Shown here: one piece after another, positions 7,920 through 13,900 of the stretch
How positions within the stretch are numbered: position 1 is the first letter of the stretch
How the letters are laid out: every line of letters begins with the position of its first letter
Source of the DNA: DATDRM01 sp035291705
GTDB lineage: Bacteria; Chloroflexota; Anaerolineae; Anaerolineales; UBA4823
Assembly (NCBI GenBank): GCA_035291705.1
Contig: DATDRM010000316.1
Location: forward strand, 1 to 24,859
Direction of reading: 5' to 3'
DNA length: 24,859 nt
Made by a program: the position numbers and the translations under genes
Notes under the pieces: generated by a model
What the model was told of the DNA's origin: nothing
The model's database searches: none
Seen by the model: the letters and a program-made list of their open reading frames with translations, nothing else

Positions 7920-9091
7920 AAGTCAACCACTTCGAAACCTTCCTGACCAATGCCGGCCTGCGCAATTACCTGTTCATCCGGCTGCACACAGACAGTGGGC
8001 TGTCAGGCGTTGGCGAGGCCTCCCTTGAGTGGCAGGAGAAAACGGTCGAGACGCTCTGCCATGAGTGGGTGGCAGAGCGGGTGATCGGGCGCGACCCGTT
8101 CGACATCGAGGCCGTCGTCGGGGGGATGGTGCGCGATCAATACCAGGGTGGCGCGACGGTGATGACCGCCATCAGCGGCGTGGAGATCGCCTTGTGGGAT
8201 ATCATTGGTAAAGCCTGCGGACAGCCCGTTTATCGATTAATCGGCGGGCTCTGCCAGCGGTGCATCCCGGCTTATGCCAACGGCTGGTATGGCGGGGCGC
8301 GCAACCCCAAAGAATACGCCGAACTGGCCAGGGAAGCTGTAAGACGCGGCTATCAAGCGCTCAAGTTCGACCCCTTCGGCACCGCCTGGAAGAACCTGGA
8401 TATGGCCGAGGCCGATCTGGCCGAGGAAATGGTCGCCGCAATTCGGGAGGCGGTCGGGGCGCGGATTGGATTGATGATCGAGTATCACGGCCGCCTGTCG
8501 GTCGGTACAGCGGTCACCTTGATCCGCCGCCTGGAGCGCTATGCCCCAACCTGGTCGGAAGAACCGGTCGCGCCGGATAGCATCGACCTATTAGCGGAGG
8601 TCAAAAAGCAGGTGACCGGCCCGATCGCCGCCGGAGAGCGCCTGTATACCATAGCGGACTTCTACCGGCTGGTCAATCTGCGCGCCTGTGACGTGGTGCA
8701 GATGGACATCGCCCACTGCGGTGGGATTGCGATCAGCAAGAAGATCGCCGCCATGGCTGCTGCCCAGGACATGCGTGTCGCGCCGCACTGCTCGGTTGGC
8801 CCGGTCGCCCTAACCGCAGCCCTGCATTTCGCCGCTAGCACGCCGAATTTCATGATCCAGGAAGCCTTTGGCGAGTTTGACGTCCCCTGGCGTGACGACC
8901 TGGTCTGCGGGTGGAATCCGCTCCAAAAAGGCGAGTTCATCTTGCCGGAAAAGCCAGGGCTCGGTGTCGAGCTGAATGAGAGCGTAATCGCCGCACACCC
9001 TTACATCAAGAACGCCTTCCCCAGTCTGTGGGACAGTGAGTGGTTAACTGATTTTAAGCAAGATGAAAAAGGCGTGAAACGGGAAAAGTAA
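7916..9091 (+). CDS. Mandelate racemase/muconate lactonizing family sugar-acid dehydratase (DgoD-like)
   Basis: Enolase-superfamily enzyme expected to remove water from an aldonate (galactonate- or gluconate-like) and give a 2-keto-3-deoxy sugar acid. The N-terminal capping domain (1-120) is followed by the TIM barrel. Metal ligands are E189 (in EYHGR), E215 (in SEEPV) and E241 (in AGER); acid/base histidines are H191 (in HGR) and H291 (in APHCSVGP). These fall six positions after D183, E209, E235, H185 and H285 of E. coli galactonate dehydratase as I recall that numbering, with Glu in place of the first Asp. The late GLGVELNE motif is typical of the group. The gene is coupled to the oxidoreductase by ATGA and has no Shine-Dalgarno of its own. 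Galactonate, gluconate or a related acid could be the substrate. Confidence 0.9.
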   Translation: MKVNHFETFLTNAGLRNYLFIRLHTDSGLSGVGEASLEWQEKTVETLCHEWVAERVIGRDPFDIEAVVGGMVRDQYQGGATVMTAISGVEIALWDIIGKACGQPVYRLIGGLCQRCIPAYANGWYGGARNPKEYAELAREAVRRGYQALKFDPFGTAWKNLDMAEADLAEEMVAAIREAVGARIGLMIEYHGRLSVGTAVTLIRRLERYAPTWSEEPVAPDSIDLLAEVKKQVTGPIAAGERLYTIADFYRLVNLRACDVVQMDIAHCGGIAISKKIAAMAAAQDMRVAPHCSVGPVALTAALHFAASTPNFMIQEAFGEFDVPWRDDLVCGWNPLQKGEFILPEKPGLGVELNESVIAAHPYIKNAFPSLWDSEWLTDFKQDEKGVKREK

Positions 9092-9099
9092 AACGCCAA

Positions 9100-10086
9100 A
9101 TGCCCATCGATCTGATTTCCCTCGGCGAAATGATGTTGCGCCTGTCCCCGCCGAAGTATGAGCGGTTAAGGCGGGCAACTGCCCTCGAGCTGCGCGCCTG
9201 CGGGGCGCAGTTCAATATTACCGCCAACCTGGCCGCCCTGGGCAAGAAAACCCGCTTGCTCACCAAACTTCCGGATAACGAACTGGGATGGCTCGCCCTC
9301 TCACTGGGCGACTCTTACGGCGTGGACATGTCGCAGGTCAAGTTGGAAGGCACAAAGATCGGCATGGTCTTCGTGGAATTCAGCGTCGCCCCGCGCCGGC
9401 TGGCGCATATATATGACCGCACCGGAAGCGCGGCCAGCAGGACCACAGCCGAGGATTTCGATTGGCCCAGGTTGCTGGAGGGGGCTCGCCTGGCTTACCT
9501 GGACGGCATCTTCCCCGCGCTTAACCCCAGCTGCCGGCAGGCTGCCCAGGCTTACCTTCGAGCCGCTAAGGAAGCCGGCTGTACCCTGTGTTTCGACGTG
9601 AACTACCGTGAAAGTCTGTGGACACCAGGCGAGGCATTGGCGTTCTACCGCCAGATTCTACCCCAGGTCGAAATCCTGGTGACCAACCGTTCGGTGTCCG
9701 AGAACGTGTTTGATTACCAGGGAAACGACGAGCAGCTGCTCTCCGCTTACAAGGACAAGTTCGGTTGCTCGATCGTCTGCCTGACCTACCGGGAGATGGA
9801 CGGCTTGCAGCGCGGCAGCTGGCGGAGCCTCGGGTTGCAGGGAGACCGGATCTACTCTGGGCGGCGGTTCGAATTCGAAGTGGTCGACCAGTTCGGCAGT
9901 GGGGATGCCTTCTTCGCCGGGGTGCTTTACGGTCTCCTGGAAAAGGGCGATCTCCAGTATGCGTTGGATTTCGGCGACGCGCTGTGCGCCCTGGCTCACA
10001 CCATCGAAGGGGATGTGGCAACTGTTTCGCCCCAGGAGGTGGAAGCTTTGTTGGCGGAAGGGTATAACCTGGTAACCAGAAGGTAG
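9100..10086 (+). CDS. kdgK: PfkB family carbohydrate kinase, probable 2-keto-3-deoxy sugar-acid kinase
   Basis: Ribokinase-fold kinase, 328 residues, expected to phosphorylate the dehydratase product at C6. It starts with the typical LISLGEMMLRLSPP strand, has the substrate-side block CGAQFNITANLAALG (35-49), the DVNYRESLW motif (166-174) common in KDG kinases, and the C-terminal anion-hole and catalytic motif DQFGSGDAFFAG with D269 as the base. It begins eight bases after the dehydratase gene and precedes a KDPG-type aldolase, which supports the assignment. E. coli uses an unrelated kinase (DgoK) for galactonate, so this is an analogous solution. Specificity for the gluconate- or galactonate-derived keto acid cannot be decided from sequence. 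Confidence 0.85.
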   Translation: MPIDLISLGEMMLRLSPPKYERLRRATALELRACGAQFNITANLAALGKKTRLLTKLPDNELGWLALSLGDSYGVDMSQVKLEGTKIGMVFVEFSVAPRRLAHIYDRTGSAASRTTAEDFDWPRLLEGARLAYLDGIFPALNPSCRQAAQAYLRAAKEAGCTLCFDVNYRESLWTPGEALAFYRQILPQVEILVTNRSVSENVFDYQGNDEQLLSAYKDKFGCSIVCLTYREMDGLQRGSWRSLGLQGDRIYSGRRFEFEVVDQFGSGDAFFAGVLYGLLEKGDLQYALDFGDALCALAHTIEGDVATVSPQEVEALLAEGYNLVTRR

Positions 10087-10147
10087 ACAGGGAGGCAGGT
10101 ATCCAGGGAATGAGGTAGACAAGTAGACAGGTATACAAGGGATAGGA
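10081..10147 (+). repeat. Degenerate short tandem motif between kinase and aldolase genes
   Basis: The 67-base gap is built from imperfect copies of a GTAGACAGG-like unit: AGGTAGACAGGG at 10081, AGGTAGACAAG at about 10113, GTAGACAGGTATACAAGGG from 10123, with a GGCAGGTATCCAGGG variant between them. It starts within the last codons of the kinase gene and carries only a weak ribosome binding site for the aldolase. It looks like the remnant of a small tandem or dispersed repeat. Confidence 0.55.
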
Positions 10148-10153
10148 ATAAAT

Positions 10154-10831
10154 ATGATCGATGAGATGAACCTGCGCGAACGCGCCATTTTCTGGACAAA
10201 ACAGTCCGGAGTATTGCCAGCGATCAAGATCAAAGGCGAGGACGATCTCATTCCCTATATCCACGCCATGTACGCCGGCGGGGCGCGGGTGGTGGAGATC
10301 ACCACGACCACACCACATGCCCTGGAGCACTTCAAGGCGATCGCTGCGCAGTTCAATGGGGAGGTGCTGGTTGCGGCCGGCACGGTGCTGGACGCAGCGA
10401 CGGCGCGGGCGGCGATCCTGGCCGGGGTGAGCGTGATCGTCTCACCAGCCCTGCGGCCAGAGGTGATCGCCACCGCCCGGCGGTACGGGGCCGCCTGTTA
10501 TTCGGGGGCCTTCACCGCCACCGAGTGTCTGGCAGCCATGGAGGCCGGGGCGGACATGGTCAAGGTCTTCCCTGCCGCGCTCGGCGGGCCGAAGTATATG
10601 ACCAATCTGAAGATGGTCTTCCCCGAGATGAACCTGATCCCCTCGGGAGGGATCAGCCTGGATAATGCCGCCGAGTACATCCGTTGTGGAGCATGCGCCG
10701 TCTCCGGGGCGCGCAATTTCTTCGATTACGAGATGGTGAAGAAGGAAGGCGTGGCCTGGGTGACGCGCCAGGTGGCTACCTATATCGAGATCGTCGCAAA
10801 GGCGAAAGCAGATGCTCCCGTTTTGCCATGA
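10154..10831 (+). CDS. eda: KDPG/KDPGal-type aldolase
   Basis: Class I aldolase that splits the 6-phospho-2-keto-3-deoxy sugar acid into pyruvate and glyceraldehyde 3-phosphate, closing the pathway. The 225-residue length matches the family. Seen in order: PAIKIK (22-27), VVEIT with the conserved E48, AAGTVLD (74-80), VSPAL (96-100), and DMVKVFPA with Schiff-base lysine K137, then the phosphate-binding IPSGGIS (162-168). The start is the ATG at 10154, with only AGGAATAA before it. The stop overlaps the ATG of the next gene (ATGA at 10828-10831). Use for KDPG or its C4 epimer KDPGal cannot be told apart by sequence. Confidence 0.92.
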   Translation: MIDEMNLRERAIFWTKQSGVLPAIKIKGEDDLIPYIHAMYAGGARVVEITTTTPHALEHFKAIAAQFNGEVLVAAGTVLDAATARAAILAGVSVIVSPALRPEVIATARRYGAACYSGAFTATECLAAMEAGADMVKVFPAALGGPKYMTNLKMVFPEMNLIPSGGISLDNAAEYIRCGACAVSGARNFFDYEMVKKEGVAWVTRQVATYIEIVAKAKADAPVLP

Positions 10832-11895
10832 CGATTTCAACTGCCACATCAGGCAAGACTCTCCTGATGGACAGCGATCCGGCCCGAAACCGTAACAATC
10901 AAATGCTGAACGGCAATCCCCTCCCCTGGCTGCTCGAAGACGACCTCGATAACTCCAGCGTGCGCTACTTTGCCCTGCGCGAGCTGTTGGACCAGTCTGA
11001 GGACACGCCGGAGGTCCGCCGCGCCAAAGAAACCATCATGGGACATGGGCCTGTGCCGCGAATTTTGGGTGCCCAGAGTCAGGAAGGAAGGTGGATCCCC
11101 CGCAACAGTAAGTATCAATCCACATCCTGGCAGATCGTGTTCCTGGCTGAGCTGGGAGCCGACCCACAAGACGATGGCGTGCGCGCCGGTTGTGAGTACC
11201 TATTGAGCCATACCATCGCTGCTAACCATGCCTTCGCTTCCAGCCAGCCGCCAGTACCCAGCACAGCTGTCCACTGCCTGAACGGTCTCTCCCTGTATGC
11301 GCTAGGACGCCTGGGCTTCGGTGATGACCCTCGAGTTGAAGCCGCCTTTGATTGGCAGGCGCGCGCCATCACCGGCGATCTACCACCGGAGGGATACTAT
11401 AAATCCAGCACTTCCGGCCCCGACTTTGCTTGCGGGGTTAACCTGGGACAGCCCTGCGGTTGGGGCGCGACGAAAGCCATGCGAGCGCTGGTTTCTGTCC
11501 CAGAAAACAAGCGCACCCCAGCTATGCAAAATGCTATCCAAACGGGTGCCGAGTTCCTTCTCAGCCATGACCTGACCACAGCAAATTTCCCTTACACGGA
11601 ACGGATCAGTTCCACCTGGTTCAAGTTCGGGTTTCCGCTCAGTTACTGGAGCGACATCCTGGAGACGACTGGTGTGCTGGTCGAGCTGGGTTACGGTGAA
11701 GACCCGCGCCTGGCTGATGTGCTGCGGTTGATCCTGACCAAGCGAGACGCCCAGGGGTGCTGGAAGATGGAGAACTCGCTTAACGGCAAGATGTGGGTGG
11801 ATATCGAGGCGAAAGGCCAACCCAGTAAATGGATTACGCTTCGAGCGCTGCGTGTACTCAAACGAGCGGGAATAATATATGGAGGTAACACATGA
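10828..11895 (+). CDS. Alpha/alpha-toroid protein of prenyltransferase/squalene-cyclase-like repeats, unknown function
   Basis: Protein of 355 residues with repeated helical pairs typical of the terpenoid cyclase/prenyltransferase toroid fold: SVRYFALRELL (44-54), SKYQSTSWQIVFLAELG (94-110), LNGLSLYALGRLGF (151-164), GWGATKAMRALVSVP (211-225) and TTGVLVELGYGEDPRL (280-295). No DCTAE or QW cyclase hallmark and no obvious zinc triad was found; cysteines C150, C202 and C210 are dispersed. No signal peptide, so cytosolic. The ATG at 10828 overlaps the aldolase stop (ATGA) and is preferred over the much longer frame inside eda; ATGs at 10867 and 10903 are alternatives, and the conserved part begins near NPLPWLLEDD (30-39). 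Related proteins are usually left hypothetical. Its tight coupling to sugar catabolism suggests a role in the same process. Confidence 0.72.
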   Translation: MTISTATSGKTLLMDSDPARNRNNQMLNGNPLPWLLEDDLDNSSVRYFALRELLDQSEDTPEVRRAKETIMGHGPVPRILGAQSQEGRWIPRNSKYQSTSWQIVFLAELGADPQDDGVRAGCEYLLSHTIAANHAFASSQPPVPSTAVHCLNGLSLYALGRLGFGDDPRVEAAFDWQARAITGDLPPEGYYKSSTSGPDFACGVNLGQPCGWGATKAMRALVSVPENKRTPAMQNAIQTGAEFLLSHDLTTANFPYTERISSTWFKFGFPLSYWSDILETTGVLVELGYGEDPRLADVLRLILTKRDAQGCWKMENSLNGKMWVDIEAKGQPSKWITLRALRVLKRAGIIYGGNT

Positions 11896-12422
11896 ACGAT
11901 CTATTGATTAATGTTAAAGCGATCCTGTCAACTACCCCAGCTCGCTGGCTGAATTTGACCGGAACTTTGCCGGTCGAGTTGTTGACCCGGCAGCCCGCGC
12001 CCAAGGAGTGGTCGGCGCTGGAATGCCTGCTGCACCTGCTGGATACCGAGCAATGGATCTTCCCGCCGCGCGTCCAGGCTTTCCTGGCCGGACAGGATTT
12101 AAAGGCGTTTAACCCCGACTCCCAGGGGACGCCGATGGATGCAAGCACGAAGCCAGCGGAGATCGCCGCTTCGTTTGCCCAGCTGCGCGCCCGCAGCCTG
12201 GAGGCGCTGGCCCAGGTGGCCGAAACGGATCTTAGCAACACCGCACGCCACAGCGAACTGGGAACCGTGACCCTGGCGGAGATGCTGCACGAATGGGCAG
12301 CCCACGACCTGATGCACACCGTCCAGGCGGAGCGCGCCGTGATGCAGCCGTTCATCGCCGGCAGCGGCCCCTGGCGCCCGTACTTCGCCGACCATGACAT
12401 CGACGCTAAGGTACATCGATAA
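11892..12422 (+). CDS. DinB-family (DinB_2) putative metal-dependent protein
   Basis: Four-helix-bundle protein of 176 residues. DinB-type histidines are present: H48 in LECLLHLLDTE, and H138 and H142 in HEWAAHDLMHTVQAER, with H133 nearby. Such proteins bind a divalent metal, and some members act as thiol-dependent transferases or hydrolases; the reaction here is unknown. It starts with GGAGGT before an ATG that overlaps the stop of the toroid gene (ATGA), so the two are likely co-translated. It is the last gene of the sugar unit, and a palindrome follows about 100 bases later. Despite the family name, no DNA-damage role should be assumed. Confidence 0.82.
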   Translation: MNDLLINVKAILSTTPARWLNLTGTLPVELLTRQPAPKEWSALECLLHLLDTEQWIFPPRVQAFLAGQDLKAFNPDSQGTPMDASTKPAEIAASFAQLRARSLEALAQVAETDLSNTARHSELGTVTLAEMLHEWAAHDLMHTVQAERAVMQPFIAGSGPWRPYFADHDIDAKVHR

Positions 12423-12520
12423 ACCGCAGAGAAGAAAGACAATAAACTAAAGCTTTGCCTTGAGGTCCAGCGCGAAGGGACGAATGAAGGGGACTCGGTG
12501 GGAAATGGTCGATTGATGAA

Positions 12521-12550
12521 GTGCGACGCACCTGGTCAGGTGCGTCGCAC
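12521..12550. repeat. Perfect long palindrome (possible terminator or dispersed palindromic element)
   Basis: Arms GTGCGACGCACCTG (12521-12534) and its exact reverse complement (12537-12550) are separated by only GT. RNA would form a very stable hairpin. It lies after the sugar operon and just 12 bases before the DUF4231 gene. The following bases (TCATCTTAG) are not a proper U-tract, so it is at best an imperfect terminator. It may instead be one copy of a dispersed palindromic repeat. The rest of the 12423-12562 gap shows no gene. Confidence 0.8.
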
Positions 12551-12562
12551 TCATCTTAGATT

Positions 12563-13111
12563 ATGGACAAAGATGATAGAATATATTTGGAGATTATTCA
12601 CAGATTTAGGGAGAAAATCATGGTTGTGCAGGATAGTTTCGAATCTAATGATGCTCAGGGCCTGGTGACAAAACTCGATCCAGAAACCTATTTCAAAGAG
12701 AGAGTCGACGATAAGATCCGCGCTTATACCCGACTCAGTCGGATTTACCGGGGAGCCTATTTAATTGTCGGCACGCTATCCATTACCGCTTCTGCGAGCG
12801 TCCCAGTCCTGATCAACGCGGATCTTGGCGAGAGGTTTCCCACCCTGTTTCCCACCCTTTTGAGCCTGTTCGTCACCATCCTGGTTTCTCTGGAGCGGCT
12901 GTTTCGATTTCGAGAATACTGGCGTAACTTTGATTTCGCCGAAGAGGCCTTACGGCGGGAGAAATTTCTATTCCAGGCAAAGGCGGGGGAATACGCCAAC
13001 AAGAAAGAAGACGACGCTTTTCGTCTATTTGTCAGGCGTTTTGAAGAAAAGATCCGGTCCGAGAGAGTCCAAACGCTGGACGATCGCACCCGGGATTCTA
13101 CCAGCCAATAA
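12563..13111 (+). CDS. DUF4231/SLATT-like two-helix membrane protein
   Basis: Small membrane protein of 182 residues. An N-terminal cytoplasmic segment with YFKERVDDKIRAYTRLSR (43-60) is followed by two transmembrane helices (about 65-84 and 93-110), then an amphipathic/coiled region (115-170) with FREYWRNFDFAEEALRREKF, the conserved W..F..AEE.L..E pattern of DUF4231/SLATT proteins. SLATT proteins are proposed pore-forming effectors in nucleotide-signalling conflict systems, but stand-alone copies are common and unexplained. No cyclase, SLOG or nuclease partner is next to it. There is no clear Shine-Dalgarno before the ATG at 12563; an ATG at 12620 would cut 19 residues. Confidence 0.75.
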   Translation: MDKDDRIYLEIIHRFREKIMVVQDSFESNDAQGLVTKLDPETYFKERVDDKIRAYTRLSRIYRGAYLIVGTLSITASASVPVLINADLGERFPTLFPTLLSLFVTILVSLERLFRFREYWRNFDFAEEALRREKFLFQAKAGEYANKKEDDAFRLFVRRFEEKIRSERVQTLDDRTRDSTSQ

Positions 13112-13122
13112 CTTGTCTCGAG

Positions 13123-13515
13123 TTAAGCTAACCGGCGCTGCAAGAAATCGGAAAGGTAATAAGTTAAGACCCCGAGAATAAGCAAATAGTTGAAGAATGA
13201 CACCGGTACGACAGCCGGTGTATATCGCCCAAAATACAGGGTAGCACCAGCCACCGCCAGCATAGTCACAATAAAGGCATTGCGGGCCGACCGGTCATTG
13301 ATCCCCTGGGTGCGCTCATCGCGGCGCAAAGCCGTCACACCCAATTCAGGATGCACCGCGTAGCGCCCACTGTGCGGAGCCCAAAGAAAGAAGGCAAACG
13401 CGATAACCCCAATGAGAGCTGCCACCCACCACGGGGAACCGGTGAGAACAAATAATAAGCCGAATGCGGCAGAAATAACCGCCCGACTGAGGTAATAAAG
13501 CGACATACCGGTCAT
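13123..13515 (-). CDS. Four-helix membrane protein (DUF2178-like) paired with an XRE regulator
   Basis: Integral membrane protein, 130 residues from the ATG at 13515, with hydrophobic segments at about 5-20, 27-45, 80-95 and 102-122. The cytoplasmic loop ALRRDERTQGINDRSARNA resembles the DERT/DER loop of DUF2178-type proteins that commonly sit beside small XRE regulators. An AGGAGG with seven-base spacing precedes the ATG, which overlaps the regulator stop (ATGA), so I prefer it to the earlier in-frame start at 13545. Function is unknown; the pairing suggests the membrane protein modulates, or is controlled by, the regulator. Confidence 0.75.
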   Translation of the reverse strand: MTGMSLYYLSRAVISAAFGLLFVLTGSPWWVAALIGVIAFAFFLWAPHSGRYAVHPELGVTALRRDERTQGINDRSARNAFIVTMLAVAGATLYFGRYTPAVVPVSFFNYLLILGVLTYYLSDFLQRRLA

Positions 13516-13730
13516 GATCGGTCCTCCTGGCTGGCTTCCAACCAAAATACCTGCTCGAGTGGCTGGCCCAAGGCCTTAGCCAGTTCAAGCGCCAATTTCA
13601 CCGAAGGTACAAATTTGCCTTTCTCAATGGCAATAATCGTTTGTCGGGTCACTCCAATCACACCTGCCAGTGATTCTTGGGTCAGTCCTTTTTGAAGACG
13701 AATCTCCTTCAAATAACTTCGCAAAACCAT
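13512..13730 (-). CDS. Small XRE-family HTH transcriptional regulator
   Basis: The 72-residue product is almost entirely a lambda-repressor-like helix-turn-helix: IRLQKGLTQESLAGVIGV then TRQTIIAIEKGKFVPSVKLALELA, ending in a short VFWLEASQED tail. It has no ligand domain, as in the YozG-like mini-regulators that accompany small membrane proteins. A GGAG site lies before the ATG at 13730. The promoter upstream is overlapped by two related 18-bp inverted repeats, so negative autoregulation is likely. The stop overlaps the start of the membrane protein gene. Confidence 0.9.
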   Translation of the reverse strand: MVLRSYLKEIRLQKGLTQESLAGVIGVTRQTIIAIEKGKFVPSVKLALELAKALGQPLEQVFWLEASQEDRS

Positions 13731-13741
13731 CTTTTCTCCAG

Positions 13742-13798
13742 TGTAAAGTATAGCTTACATTATAACCAGATTCCACCAGATGTCAAGTGTACTTTACA
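13742..13798 (-). promoter_or_regulatory. Promoter with two operators for the XRE/membrane-protein pair
   Basis: On the minus strand TTGACA (13786-13781) and TATAAT (13764-13759) are both perfect sigma-70 hexamers, spaced 16 bases. Two imperfect 18-bp palindromes sit on it: TGTAAAGTATAGCTTACA (13742-13759, plus strand), just downstream of and touching the -10, and TGTAAAGTACACTTGACA (13798-13781, minus strand), containing the -35. Each matches its own reverse complement at seven of nine symmetric positions, and both share TGTAAAGTA. Transcription would start near 13752, about 20 bases before the regulator ATG. The arrangement is classic for autorepression. Confidence 0.85.
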
Positions 13799-13900
13799 TT
13801 ACCGGTCACACTCAGATAACTCTTGGCGGAAACGAAGCAGATGTAATTTAGACTGTGCCGGATCTCTAAATATAATCCCCCAGTTCGAAAGACGAGTATT

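Noticed and set aside
9566..10330. A 254-codon minus-strand frame antisense to the kinase and aldolase genes
   Set aside because: It overlaps two well-supported enzyme genes and is rich in Arg, Pro and Ser in low-complexity order, as expected of a reverse-strand shadow in GC-rich coding DNA.
10684..10827. Longer N-terminus for the toroid protein starting inside eda
   Set aside because: The extra residues are Arg/Gly-rich and unlike the toroid family. The ATG at 10828 gives an ATGA overlap that matches the next junction in the operon.
5645..10831. A sulfoquinovose (sulfo-Entner-Doudoroff) pathway
   Set aside because: A KDG-type kinase precedes the aldolase, which the sulfo-ED route does not use, and neither an IlvD/EDD-type dehydratase nor a sulfonate exporter is visible.
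12563..13730. A full CBASS-like or toxin-antitoxin defence module around the SLATT-like gene
   Set aside because: No cyclase, SLOG or nuclease gene is present. The XRE pair is on the opposite strand with its own promoter and resembles regulator plus DUF2178 pairs, not a toxin-antitoxin unit.
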